From Gammaproteobacteria bacterium (GTDB lineage: Bacteria > Pseudomonadota > Gammaproteobacteria > Arenicellales > Poriferihabitantaceae), in NCBI GenBank assembly GCA_026709505.1, contig JAPOSW010000106.1, positions 43,565-107,564 of the forward strand: a stretch of DNA of 64,000 nucleotides, written 5' to 3'. This document shows, in pieces, positions 47,768 through 56,397 of the stretch. Numbering within the stretch: position 1 is the first letter of the stretch; each line of letters opens with the position of its first letter. A program made the translations under genes and the position numbers. The notes under the pieces are model-generated. The model searched no databases, was not told where the DNA came from, and was given only the letters and a program-made list of their open reading frames with translations.

Positions 47768-48701
47768 GCTTTCTGCTCCCATTGCCGTCTTTCTGATGGG
47801 GCCTACTGCGGTCGGCAAGTCATCGGTCGCCGAACGCCTCTACGAGTATCTGAATGCAGAAGTGATTAGCGTGGACTCCGGGCAGGTCTATCGCGGCATG
47901 AATATCGGTACAGCAAAGCCGGATCAGGAGTTTTTGCAACGCATACCCCATCACTTGATCGATATTCGCGGCATTACCGAGAGCTATTCGGCCGCCGAGT
48001 TCAGGGACGATGCCCGGTCGCTCATTGAATCAATTCTGGCGAAGGGAAAGACGCCGCTTTTGGTGGGCGGCACCATGTTCTATTTTTCGGTATTGGAAAA
48101 CGGGATATCGAAACTGCCTAGAGCAGATCCGGTTGTGAGAGCTGAAATAGAGCGGATAGGCAGGGAGATGGGGCTGGAATACCTGCATCAGCAGCTTGCC
48201 GAAGTTGATCCAGCGAGTGCGGCAAAAATCGGGGTTCAGGATGCGCAGCGGCTCAAGAGAGCATTGGAGATATTCAGAATTACCGGCCATCCTCCCTCAT
48301 TGATGATGGCGGAATCATGCCCCCGAAGCCTGCAAGTTCCGTATCGAAAAATCGCCTTGTTTCGCACTCGGTCAGTTTTGCATGAGCGAATCAAGGTGCG
48401 TTTTCTGGGCATGATCGAAAAAGGGCTGATTCGTGAGGTTGAAACGTTAATCCGGACGCTTGATGAACCTGGAATTCTGCCTTCCATGCGCAGTGTTGGA
48501 TACCGTCAGGCAGTCGATTATCTCAACGGCAAGTCAACCGAGGACGAAATGATCGAAAAGGGCATTGCGGCGACCCGGCAACTCGCAAAGCGGCAGCTGA
48601 CGTGGCTGCGCAATCAAGCCAGTATAGTGTGGGTAAATGTCGAGAACCTGAATCCTGAAAGGGTGATTGGCGAATATCTGAAATCCTTAAGTGCCGGCTA
48701 A
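47757..48701 (+). CDS. miaA: tRNA dimethylallyltransferase MiaA
   Basis: MiaA adds a dimethylallyl group to A37 of tRNAs reading UNN codons. The 314-residue product has FLMGPTAVGKSSVAERL (P-loop), SVDSGQVYRGMNIGTAKP, and the DxxR stretch GVQDAQRLKRALEIFRITGHPPS. The GTG at 47757 or the TTG at 47739 may be the start; both overlap the mutL end. In E. coli hfq follows directly; here a catabolic cassette of about 7 kb lies between. Confidence 0.95.
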   Translation: MVDKLSAPIAVFLMGPTAVGKSSVAERLYEYLNAEVISVDSGQVYRGMNIGTAKPDQEFLQRIPHHLIDIRGITESYSAAEFRDDARSLIESILAKGKTPLLVGGTMFYFSVLENGISKLPRADPVVRAEIERIGREMGLEYLHQQLAEVDPASAAKIGVQDAQRLKRALEIFRITGHPPSLMMAESCPRSLQVPYRKIALFRTRSVLHERIKVRFLGMIEKGLIREVETLIRTLDEPGILPSMRSVGYRQAVDYLNGKSTEDEMIEKGIAATRQLAKRQLTWLRNQASIVWVNVENLNPERVIGEYLKSLSAG

Positions 48702-48783
48702 GGCAGAATCTAATTTTTCAGAATCTGGCAATGAACCATTCGATATTCCTGCTTTACAGGCATTTGATCCTATAAACATCAAG

Positions 48784-49692
48784 TCATGTGACGATGTGAT
48801 TAGCAGTATCTGACAATCGTTCAGTAGTCAGGGAAAACAGGGCGGAGGCAGCTGGCGTCAAGACTGTAGATGCTCGCTTGATAATGCCGACCCGGTGCCG
48901 AATTACCGGTTCACGAACCTTGATGGCGACAAGACCGGGCGGCGTATCTCGCAAATAGGAAGACAGGACTATAGCCGGCCCAACTCCGGCTTCGCATAAG
49001 GCCAGAACAGTATGTATCATCCGCGGTTCAATGATGGCTTTCAGTTTCAGGCCTTCTTTGCCAAGTGTTTCATCAATGGTTTGACGAATGCCCGTTTCAG
49101 TCGATACCGTTACAACATTATCACCGATAATCTCCCGCCATGTGACCGACTTTCGGTGTGAGAGTTTGTGGTCTTTTCCAAGAAGCAGGGTGATGCCATC
49201 TTCAAAGACAGGAATAAACTCCAGATCTTCATTTTCATTTAACTTGCTGGCAATGGCAAAATCTGCAACACCTGTTTGAATCCACTCTACAATGAAGTCT
49301 GCAATGCCATCGAGAATGCTGACGTTTACATTCGGGCTCGTCTGTCTAAATTCGGAAACAATACTCGGCAGCAGTCTTGCCGCAACGGAAGGAAAGGCGG
49401 CTACCGTTACCTTTCCCTTCTTCAGGTGAACGAAGTCCTGCATGAAACCAACGGTAGAGTAAACGGCATTTATTGCCTGGTCGGCTCTTGGCAGGAATTC
49501 CTTGCCCATGTCGGTTAATTCTACATTCCGGGTACTTCGTGAAAAAAGGGGGGTGCCAATTACATCTTCGAGCTGGCGTATCCAAAGGCTGAGCGTTGGA
49601 TGAGAGACATGAATTTCTCTCGCTGCCGATGCGAAATGAAGGTGTTTTGCAACGGCAATAAAGGCCCGAAAGTGTTTTAACTCGACATTCAT
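48784..49692 (-). CDS. LysR-type transcriptional regulator
   Basis: The 302-residue protein has the LysR winged helix-turn-helix (LKHFRAFIAVAKHLHFASAAREIHVSHPTLSLWIRQLEDVIGTPLFSRSTRNVELT) and the substrate-binding domain typical of the family. It is divergent from the acyl-CoA dehydrogenase gene, the common arrangement of a regulator and its target. It therefore probably controls the TRAP and CoA genes in response to their substrate or a CoA intermediate. The effector cannot be named. Confidence 0.88.
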   Translation of the reverse strand: MNVELKHFRAFIAVAKHLHFASAAREIHVSHPTLSLWIRQLEDVIGTPLFSRSTRNVELTDMGKEFLPRADQAINAVYSTVGFMQDFVHLKKGKVTVAAFPSVAARLLPSIVSEFRQTSPNVNVSILDGIADFIVEWIQTGVADFAIASKLNENEDLEFIPVFEDGITLLLGKDHKLSHRKSVTWREIIGDNVVTVSTETGIRQTIDETLGKEGLKLKAIIEPRMIHTVLALCEAGVGPAIVLSSYLRDTPPGLVAIKVREPVIRHRVGIIKRASTVLTPAASALFSLTTERLSDTANHIVT

Positions 49693-49798
49693 TATTAAAA
49701 TATATTAAACAGTATTGGAAAAAATGCAAATAAATTTTTAATACTATGCAGTTATCATGACCTATTGTTAAACCTGATTGATGAAAGTACAGGCGCGA
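49693..49798. promoter_or_regulatory. divergent control region of the LysR and dehydrogenase genes
   Basis: This AT-rich gap of about 100 bases contains several T-N11-A type patterns (e.g. around AATATATTAAACAGTATT) that LysR proteins often bind. No strong -35/-10 pair is clear. The regulatory role is inferred from the divergent gene arrangement. Confidence 0.45.
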
Positions 49799-50962
49799 AT
49801 GGAATTTTCATTATCCGACGATCAACAGGCAATCAGCGATGCCCTGCAGGGTATCGTTGCAAAATTTCCGGACGAGTACTGGCGTGATGCTGATAGGTCC
49901 GGACAATTTCCAGAAGCTTTCTTCAATGCGGTTGCTGTAGACGGCTGGTTGGGGATTGCGTTGCCAGAGAGGTATGGCGGTTCAGGTCTTGGAGTGACTG
50001 AAGCTGCCTTGATGATGATGACTATCGCCGCATCCGGCGGCGGCATGACTGCAGCCTCCTGCATTCACATGAATATCTTCGGGCCCAAGTCTATCGAGTG
50101 TTTCGGTTCCGAGGAGCAAAAGCAACGCTGGTTGCCGGATATCACTAAAGGCAAATACAAGATGTGCTTCGCTGTTACTGAACCGGATGCGGGTCTTGAT
50201 ACGACACGCATTTCCTGCCGGGCTGAAAGGCGTGGCAATCATTATGTTGTCAATGGTCAAAAGGTCTGGACATCCACCGCCCAAATCGCAAGGAAAGTGA
50301 TGCTGCTGGCAAGGACCAGTCCGCGGGATGATGCAAGGCCGATCGGAGGGTTGAGTCTTTTCTGTGCCGACCTGGACAGATCGAAAGTAGCTATCCGCGA
50401 GATTGACAAAATGGGTCGCAAAGCGGTCGATACCAATGAGGTCTATTTCGAAGGCATGGAAATACCGGTTGAAAACCGTATTGGAGAGGAAGGGCAGGGT
50501 TTTCGCTATGTCTTGCACAGCCTGAATTTCGAACGCATCCTGCTGGCTGCCGAAGCGATCGGAATAGGTCGAGATGCACTGGATCGTGCTGCACGATATG
50601 CACGGGACCGAATCGTTTTTCAGCGTCCTATCGGCCAGAATCAGGCGATCCAGCATCCTCTTGCAAAAATCTGGATGGAGCTTGAGGCTGCCTATCTGTC
50701 CATGATGAAAGCGGCCTGGCTGTATGATACGGGTCAGTCCTGCGGAGTAGAGGCAAATACTGCAAAGTATCTGGCGGCCGAGGCCGGATTTAATGCCTGC
50801 AAACAGTCTATGGCGACTCATGGTGGCATGGGATATGCAGGTGAATTTCATGTCGAGAGATTGATGCGCGAAGTGATGATTCCCTACTTGGCTCCGGTCA
50901 GTCAGGAGATGGTTCTGAATTTCGTTGCCGAGAAAGCACTGGAGATGCCCAAATCCTATTAA
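49799..50962 (+). CDS. acyl-CoA dehydrogenase
   Basis: The 387-residue flavoprotein introduces a double bond into acyl-CoA thioesters. It has the family segments MCFAVTEPDAGLDTTRI, GQKVWTSTAQ, FERILLAAEAIGIG and RIVFQRPIGQNQAIQHPLA. The catalytic Glu is probably that of AGEFHVERLMRE. ATG 49799 gives the standard MEFSLSDDQQ start; ATG 49781 is the alternative. It heads a cassette with TRAP transporter and class III CoA-transferase genes, so it likely oxidises the CoA ester of the imported acid. The exact substrate is unknown. Confidence 0.9.
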   Translation: MEFSLSDDQQAISDALQGIVAKFPDEYWRDADRSGQFPEAFFNAVAVDGWLGIALPERYGGSGLGVTEAALMMMTIAASGGGMTAASCIHMNIFGPKSIECFGSEEQKQRWLPDITKGKYKMCFAVTEPDAGLDTTRISCRAERRGNHYVVNGQKVWTSTAQIARKVMLLARTSPRDDARPIGGLSLFCADLDRSKVAIREIDKMGRKAVDTNEVYFEGMEIPVENRIGEEGQGFRYVLHSLNFERILLAAEAIGIGRDALDRAARYARDRIVFQRPIGQNQAIQHPLAKIWMELEAAYLSMMKAAWLYDTGQSCGVEANTAKYLAAEAGFNACKQSMATHGGMGYAGEFHVERLMREVMIPYLAPVSQEMVLNFVAEKALEMPKSY

Positions 50963-51038
50963 AAAAGAGAAAACTGCGGATTTGTCCGCAACAACCGGGG
51001 TTGTTAAAAGCTCCATTTACAACAATGAGGAGAAAACG

Positions 51039-52070
51039 ATGAAAACAATATTTAGAACCGCTGTCATACTGTCTGCGCTTGTTGCCTTTATGATGCCCAG
51101 CGGATACGCGGCGGAGGTCGATGGTCCTGAATTACAGTGGAACATATCCATTTGGGGCAAGAAGCGTGCCTTCACGGCGGGCGCAGAAGCACTATCTTCA
51201 ATCGCGTCTGAAAAGACAGGAGGCAATTGGGAGATCAAGCTGCACTATGGTGAGGCCCTGTCCAAAGGAAAGGAAAATCTCGATGGCCTGGCTATTGATG
51301 CGTTTGAAGGCGCAATGTTCTGCAACTTCTATCATCCGCAGAAGAACCCGGCCCTGATGTCCCTGACAATGCCTTTCCTGCCCATGAGCGAATGGGAAGA
51401 CAGTCGCAAAATCCGGGACACAGTGCTCAATAGCGAAGCAGTGAAGAAGGAGTTGGCTCAATGGAATGCAATGGTCTATTCTTCATCATTCCTGCCGCAA
51501 TATGAATTCATGGGCACCGGGGAGCCGCCTAGGACGTTAAAGGACTGGAAAGGCAAAACGGTACGTGCTGGCGGCGGTGTCGCACAGGCAATGAAGGTGT
51601 TTGGGGCAACTCCCATGAGTTTGCCTGCGACAGAAGTCTATACCGGTATTCAGCAAGGCACTATGGATGCGGCCTCCTTTCCGTTTACCTACAGTCATGT
51701 GGCTTATAATATCCATGAGGTAGCGGATTGGTATACCTCAAATCTCTCGCCGGGCACATCCGAATGTCCTCTGGCTTTTTCCATCAATGCCTATAACGCA
51801 CTGCCTGATCAATACAAGGCTCTCCTGGATGATGTCAAGGAGGATGTCATTGATGCCCAGATTCAGGCCTATATTGACATTGATAAAGTCAATATACCCA
51901 TGTTGAAGGAGAAGCTGACAGAGGTCGTGTATTCTGATGAAGAGCTTGCGGTTTTCCGCAAAGGAGCTGGTCGACCGGTGATTGATGCATGGATTGAAGA
52001 AAACCAGGACAAGTTCGATGCGCGCGGATTGATCGAATCGATTTTTGAATCTGTAGGTTCAACTTATTGA
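51039..52070 (+). CDS. dctP: TRAP transporter solute-binding protein DctP
   Basis: This is the periplasmic receptor of a tripartite ATP-independent carboxylate transporter. The 343-residue product has a signal peptide (TAVILSALVAFMMPSGYAA) and the DctP fold. The usual features are ENLDGLAIDAFEGAMFCNFYHP, LPQYEFMGTGEPPRTLKDWKGKTVRAGGG and VYTGIQQGTMDAASFP. The conserved carboxylate-binding Arg is in KTVRAGG. A strong GAGGAG precedes the ATG at 51039. DctQ and DctM follow after a hairpin. The ligand is a carboxylic acid, not identifiable further. Confidence 0.9.
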   Translation: MKTIFRTAVILSALVAFMMPSGYAAEVDGPELQWNISIWGKKRAFTAGAEALSSIASEKTGGNWEIKLHYGEALSKGKENLDGLAIDAFEGAMFCNFYHPQKNPALMSLTMPFLPMSEWEDSRKIRDTVLNSEAVKKELAQWNAMVYSSSFLPQYEFMGTGEPPRTLKDWKGKTVRAGGGVAQAMKVFGATPMSLPATEVYTGIQQGTMDAASFPFTYSHVAYNIHEVADWYTSNLSPGTSECPLAFSINAYNALPDQYKALLDDVKEDVIDAQIQAYIDIDKVNIPMLKEKLTEVVYSDEELAVFRKGAGRPVIDAWIEENQDKFDARGLIESIFESVGSTY

Positions 52071-52134
52071 GTTGAAGCCCAGAGGCGGCTTCATGCAGTA
52101 GTGAGTGCGCCGAATAGGCCTTGGGGAAACCTGA

Positions 52135-52168
52135 AGTCTGTCCGGCACTGATCGGTGCCGGACAGACT
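52135..52168 (+). promoter_or_regulatory. perfect stem-loop between dctP and dctQ
   Basis: AGTCTGTCCGGCAC (52135-52148) pairs perfectly with GTGCCGGACAGACT (52155-52168), leaving a six-base loop. No T-run follows, so it is not a simple terminator. In binding-protein transporters such hairpins after the receptor gene protect its mRNA or cause partial read-through, giving more receptor than permease. The structure is directly visible; its effect is inferred. Confidence 0.8.
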
Positions 52169-52205
52169 GTGTTCTATAACCTAGTCGTGATCGAGGAAGT
52201 TTAGA

Positions 52206-52823
52206 ATGACGGATCTGCTGGGACGAGGCATCCAGCGTCTCGATCGGATGTTTGGTGTTGCTGAAAACCTGTTTAATCTTTTTGCGGGCTTGCTGGTTTT
52301 TGCAATGATGCTTCTGGGCGTGGTTCAGATCGTTATGCGCAACATCTTTAATGCGCCAATCTACGGTTATATTGACATGGTTGAAATCTCAATGGTGGGA
52401 TTTGCTGTACTGTCCATTGCCTATGTGCAACGCGTGGGCGGCCATGTTCGCATGGAACTCCTGATCACGCGGCTCAAGGGACGTGTAAACTGGCTGGTCG
52501 AGGCACTTGCTACCTTGGCGGCGATCTTTATCGTGGCGATATTGATTCCATATTCCTATTCTCACTTCCAGCGGGCATTCAATTTTGGCGACAGCACGAT
52601 CGACATTCAAATTCCGACCTGGCCAGCCAAGCTGGTAGTGCCGCTGGCGCTTGGCTTTCTCCTGATCCGCCTGTTCATACAATTGGCGGGCTATCTCAGA
52701 CTGGCTGTTGATCCGAACCTGGTTCCGGTTGGAGTGCCGCTAACAAAGAACATAGCGAAGCAGGCGGAAGAGGAAATCTCACAAACCGGGAACAAGGCAA
52801 GTGCTGACAGAATTGGGCAATAG
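52206..52823 (+). CDS. dctQ: TRAP transporter small permease DctQ
   Basis: The 205-residue protein has four hydrophobic helices, the first in LFAGLLVFAMMLLGVVQIVMRNIF. DctQ forms the small membrane subunit that docks DctP to DctM. Conserved RNIFNAPIYGYIDMVE and VQRVGGHVRMELL are as in the family. The cytosolic C-terminal tail is rich in Lys and Glu. The stop overlaps the dctM start by 23 bases, so the two are coupled. Confidence 0.9.
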   Translation: MTDLLGRGIQRLDRMFGVAENLFNLFAGLLVFAMMLLGVVQIVMRNIFNAPIYGYIDMVEISMVGFAVLSIAYVQRVGGHVRMELLITRLKGRVNWLVEALATLAAIFIVAILIPYSYSHFQRAFNFGDSTIDIQIPTWPAKLVVPLALGFLLIRLFIQLAGYLRLAVDPNLVPVGVPLTKNIAKQAEEEISQTGNKASADRIGQ

Positions 52824-54162
52824 CGAAATTGGCATCCTTGGTGTCGTGGCCCTGATCGTTTTGGTCGTTTTGGGGGTGCGTGTTTATGTGGCCGCAGCAT
52901 TAACCGGTTTTCTGGGGCTTTGCCTGCTTCGGGACTGGAATGTAGCTGCAGCTATTGCTGGCACCATCCCGCATTCAAAGACAGTGACCTATGCCTTGTC
53001 GGTTCTTCCACTATTCATTCTGATTGGCTTTTTAGCCTTTTATGCAGGATTGACTTCCAAGCTGTTTGAAGCCGCCCGACGCTGGGTGGGATGGATGCCC
53101 GGAGGCCTTGCCGTTTCCACGGTTTTTGCTACGGCTGGTTTCGCTGCGGTATCCGGTGCTTCTACGGCGACAGCGGCAGTCTTTTCGCGCGTGGCAATCC
53201 CGGATATGAAGAGGATCGGCTACAACAGGCGATTGACGGCGGGTGTGATCGCAGCAGGCGGTACACTGGCTTCATTGATTCCGCCTTCTGCCATTTTGGT
53301 AATCTATGCAATTATCGTAGAGCAGTCGGTTGGCAAGCTCCTGCTGGCAGGATTTCTGCCGGGAATAACCTCAGCACTGATATACGCCATGTTGATCGTG
53401 GGCATGTGCATAGTCCGTCCAGACATGGGTCGTCCAATTACTGGCTTCACCTGGAAACAGCGCTTCGAGAGCCTCCCGGGCACCTTCCCGATCCTCATCG
53501 TGGTGGCGATCATATTCGGTTCACTCTACACGGGCACGGCAACCCCCACAGAGGCTGCCGCCCTTGGTGCGAGCGTGGTTTTTGCTCTCTATGTCTACCG
53601 AGCATTGAAGCTTGGTCAAATGTCTCAAATAAAGGGCAAGTTGCACGAAGCCCTGATAGAGACCGCAAAACTGACGGTCATGATCTTTACCCTAATCTGG
53701 GGTGTATTCCTGTTTGTTCGATTTCTGGGTTTCGCAGGATTGCCCTCGGTTTTTGCTGAATGGGTGGCAAGCCTGGATATGCCTCCCATCATCATCATGA
53801 TCTGTATCCTGTTGGCCTATGCCGTTTTGGGCATGTTCATGGATGCAATCGGCATGCTGATACTGACTTTGCCCGTGGTTTATCCGGCTGTAGTTGCATT
53901 GGGGTATGACCCGATTTGGTTCGGCATCATTGTAGTGAAAATGGCCGAAATTTGCCTGATCACGCCTCCTATTGGGTTAAACTGTTTCGTTGTAGCCGGT
54001 GTTTCACGGGATCTGAGAGATGATCAGGGTCAATCGCTGGAAATTCCTTTGCAGGATGTTTTTCGGGGAGTTGGACCGTTTTTTGTAGCGGATGTAACTA
54101 CTGTTGGTGTTTTGCTGGCTTTTCCGCAGATTGTTTTGTGGCTGCCGAGCCAAATGGGATGA
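52801..54162 (+). CDS. dctM: TRAP transporter large permease DctM
   Basis: The 453-residue membrane protein is the sodium-driven transport subunit, with about 12 hydrophobic helices. Family motifs are AAVSGASTATAAVFSRVAIPDMKRIGYNRRL, GGTLASLIPPSAILVIYAIIVEQSVGKLL, TGTATPTEAAALGA and ITPPIGLNCFVVAGVSRD. It starts at a GTG within the end of dctQ. Together with DctP and DctQ it makes a complete TRAP system. Confidence 0.94.
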   Translation: MLTELGNSEIGILGVVALIVLVVLGVRVYVAAALTGFLGLCLLRDWNVAAAIAGTIPHSKTVTYALSVLPLFILIGFLAFYAGLTSKLFEAARRWVGWMPGGLAVSTVFATAGFAAVSGASTATAAVFSRVAIPDMKRIGYNRRLTAGVIAAGGTLASLIPPSAILVIYAIIVEQSVGKLLLAGFLPGITSALIYAMLIVGMCIVRPDMGRPITGFTWKQRFESLPGTFPILIVVAIIFGSLYTGTATPTEAAALGASVVFALYVYRALKLGQMSQIKGKLHEALIETAKLTVMIFTLIWGVFLFVRFLGFAGLPSVFAEWVASLDMPPIIIMICILLAYAVLGMFMDAIGMLILTLPVVYPAVVALGYDPIWFGIIVVKMAEICLITPPIGLNCFVVAGVSRDLRDDQGQSLEIPLQDVFRGVGPFFVADVTTVGVLLAFPQIVLWLPSQMG

Positions 54163-54177
54163 TTTGAAGGTTTTGGA

Positions 54178-54567
54178 ATGAATGTTCAAAAAGACAAACT
54201 GTTCATTCGGGAAGAAGATTTCCCCGGTTATCAGCCGGCAGGCCACACGGGTACTGTCAATCGACGTATTGTCGGACCTGGGCAAGGTGCAAGACATCTG
54301 GAGGTCGTGCTGGGCACTATTGATCCCGGGCAAGGTGCCAGTTCTCACTTTCATCCTGGAATTGATCAGTTCTGCTACATGTTGCAGGGTACGGCCAGCG
54401 TGACCATTGGAAACGAAATCCGTGAGATTGGTCCTGGCGAGGGATGTTTTTTCCCTGCTGATACGCCGCACACTTTTACTGCTACGGGAAACGAATCCGT
54501 TCGCGTTCTGGTTGTCTATGGACCCCCTTACCATGAGGGGGCACGAGTGGAAGTTGAAGATGTATGA
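54178..54567 (+). CDS. cupin domain protein
   Basis: The 129-residue protein has a single cupin beta-barrel. Motif 1 is SHFHPGIDQFCYMLQGTASVTIG and motif 2 is GPGEGCFFPADTPHTFTATGNE; the His/Glu-type metal ligands are HxH (SHFH) and a later His. It may be a small metal-dependent enzyme or a ligand-binding regulator. Its end overlaps the CoA-transferase start by eight bases, so it belongs to the same operon. Its role in the pathway is unknown. Confidence 0.82.
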   Translation: MNVQKDKLFIREEDFPGYQPAGHTGTVNRRIVGPGQGARHLEVVLGTIDPGQGASSHFHPGIDQFCYMLQGTASVTIGNEIREIGPGEGCFFPADTPHTFTATGNESVRVLVVYGPPYHEGARVEVEDV

Positions 54568-55708
54568 TCTTCTGAAGGGTGCAAGAGTTCTGGATTTGAC
54601 CACGATTGTGCTTGGTCCTTTTGCTACGCGTTATCTCGGGGATTTTGGTGCGGATGTCGTCAAGGTAGAGCCGCCATCGGGTGATCTTTTCCGTTACGTG
54701 CGCCCCGCTCGTTCGGAAGGCATGGGAGCCGGGTATCTCAACAGCAACCGCAACAAGCGATCGGTTACGCTGGACTTGAAATCACCTGAAGGAAAGAATC
54801 GCTTGCTGGATTTGCTGGACGGGGCTGACGTACTGGTTCATAACATGCAGCCTGCAACTGCCGGGAAGCTGGGCGTAGACCCTGATAGCATCCGCAATGC
54901 ATTTCCTCAAATCGTTTATTGCTGTGCGGCGGGCTATGCCAGTGGCGGACGGAATGCAGAACTCCCTGCTTATGACGACATCATACAGGCGGCATGCGGG
55001 GTGGCCGACCTGAACCGCAACGACAGGGGTGAACCCAGATTCCTGCCCACAATCATTTGTGACAAGGTGGGCGGGCTTCATTTGGCCATGGCTGTTCTAG
55101 CCGGGCTCGTGCATCATGCAAGTACCGGACAGGGGTGTTATATTGAAGTCCCCATGTATGAAGGCATTGCATCATTTTTGCTGTCCGAGCATCTTGATGG
55201 CGAAACTTTTGTACCCGCAGCCGGAACAACCGGCTATGAACGTGTTCTGTCCCCCTATCGCAAACCATATGCAACCAGGGATGGGTATTTGGCAGTACTT
55301 CCGTACACCACCAAGAACTGGGTAGGGTTTTTTACGGCTATTGGGCGCAACGATCTGGCTGAAGCGGATTGGGTGCGTGATCCTGCACAGCGTAGCGACC
55401 GTATTGCGGAACTGTATGAAATCCTGGCCCAAGCAATGCCTGAACGCTCGAATTCGGATTGGCTGAAACTATTGCGTGATCTCGATATTCCCTGTTCCCC
55501 CGTCCAGTCTCTCGGTGACCTGTTGGACGATGGACATTTGAGCGATGTTGATTTTTTCGGCGAAGTGGATCATCCGACAGAAGGGCGAATTCGGTCAGTA
55601 CGTTCTCCATTCTGGGTAGACGGGGTTGATGAGAAACCGGATCATCCTGCTCCGCCTCGCGCCGAACAGAACAATCTAATCGAATGGTACAAGCGGAGCG
55701 ATCGCTAG
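54560..55708 (+). CDS. CaiB/BaiF-type (class III) CoA-transferase
   Basis: The 382-residue protein is a family III CoA-transferase that moves CoA between carboxylic acids without release of free acids. It has VLDLTTIVLGPFATRYLGDFGADVVKVEPP, SGDLFRYVRP, NSNRNKRSVTLDLKSPEGK, and the likely catalytic Asp in IICDKVGGLHLAM. The ATG at 54560 lies in the end of the cupin gene. It probably activates the acid taken up by the TRAP system so that the acyl-CoA dehydrogenase can oxidise it. This is inferred from gene content. Confidence 0.9.
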   Translation: MYDLLKGARVLDLTTIVLGPFATRYLGDFGADVVKVEPPSGDLFRYVRPARSEGMGAGYLNSNRNKRSVTLDLKSPEGKNRLLDLLDGADVLVHNMQPATAGKLGVDPDSIRNAFPQIVYCCAAGYASGGRNAELPAYDDIIQAACGVADLNRNDRGEPRFLPTIICDKVGGLHLAMAVLAGLVHHASTGQGCYIEVPMYEGIASFLLSEHLDGETFVPAAGTTGYERVLSPYRKPYATRDGYLAVLPYTTKNWVGFFTAIGRNDLAEADWVRDPAQRSDRIAELYEILAQAMPERSNSDWLKLLRDLDIPCSPVQSLGDLLDDGHLSDVDFFGEVDHPTEGRIRSVRSPFWVDGVDEKPDHPAPPRAEQNNLIEWYKRSDR

Positions 55709-56098
55709 TCCAGTCCAGTTTGACCGGAATCACCGTTTGGTTCTGTACTTAGCGTCTGCTTGCAGGGATTTTTCAAGCGCTGAATGGCTGCCTTGAACTG
55801 TGCCTCAAAGGGTCACCGCATCAAGTAGGCTCGACTGTTTGCCGGGGACCCTGCAAGGCAGTTGAATTAATTTCGGCAAGCTTGTTTTTTGGGTTTATAA
55901 TCATCTGAAGGCATTTACCGGAGTTCTGAATGCCTCTCGCGGGTTTGCAGGTTTCAATTCACATTGTGATTCATATTGAATTATCAACAGAAAGCAAGAC
56001 CTAATTCAAATTTTTATCAAATAGCTATCGGACTAATTGACGAACGGATGTTTCAGGCGGTTTTTGAACCCCAAAACATAAAACTAAGAGAACCAATA
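55709..56098 (+). promoter_or_regulatory. hfq upstream region with candidate promoter
   Basis: TCGGCA (55873-55878) and TATAAT (55896-55901) are 17 bases apart, which makes a plausible promoter with a perfect -10 and a leader of about 190 bases. This is the right junction of the catabolic cassette. The frame upstream of hfq is open back to 55976 but does not resemble Hfq. Nothing else was recognised. Confidence 0.5.
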
Positions 56099-56341
56099 AT
56101 GCAAAAATACAGTGGGACAGCCCTGCAAGATCCATTTTTAAACATATTAAGAAAAGAACGTATACCGGTTTCAATATTCCTGATCAACGGCATCAAGTTA
56201 CAGGGTCAAATCGACTCTTATGATCAGTACGTCATCTTGTTGAAGAACTCGGTTAACCAGATCATTTACAAGCATGCCATTTCAACCATAGTTCCGACTC
56301 GGCCTGTCAAGCTAGCGCCTTTTGAAGAAGACTCCAAATAA
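56099..56341 (+). CDS. hfq: RNA-binding protein Hfq
   Basis: Hfq is the Sm-like hexameric RNA chaperone that mates small RNAs with mRNAs. The 80-residue product has [44 protein letters not shown] (Sm1) and [17 protein letters not shown] (Sm2, YKHA). The ATG at 56099 matches the family start, and a long 5' extension in frame is not part of the gene. HflX follows, as in E. coli, while miaA is displaced by about 7 kb. Confidence 0.97.
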   Translation: MQKYSGTALQDPFLNILRKERIPVSIFLINGIKLQGQIDSYDQYVILLKNSVNQIIYKHAISTIVPTRPVKLAPFEEDSK

Positions 56342-56397
56342 GGCCTGCTTTAATTGCTCATGAGCCAGTACCATTCCTCATTTGATATTGAAGAGTG

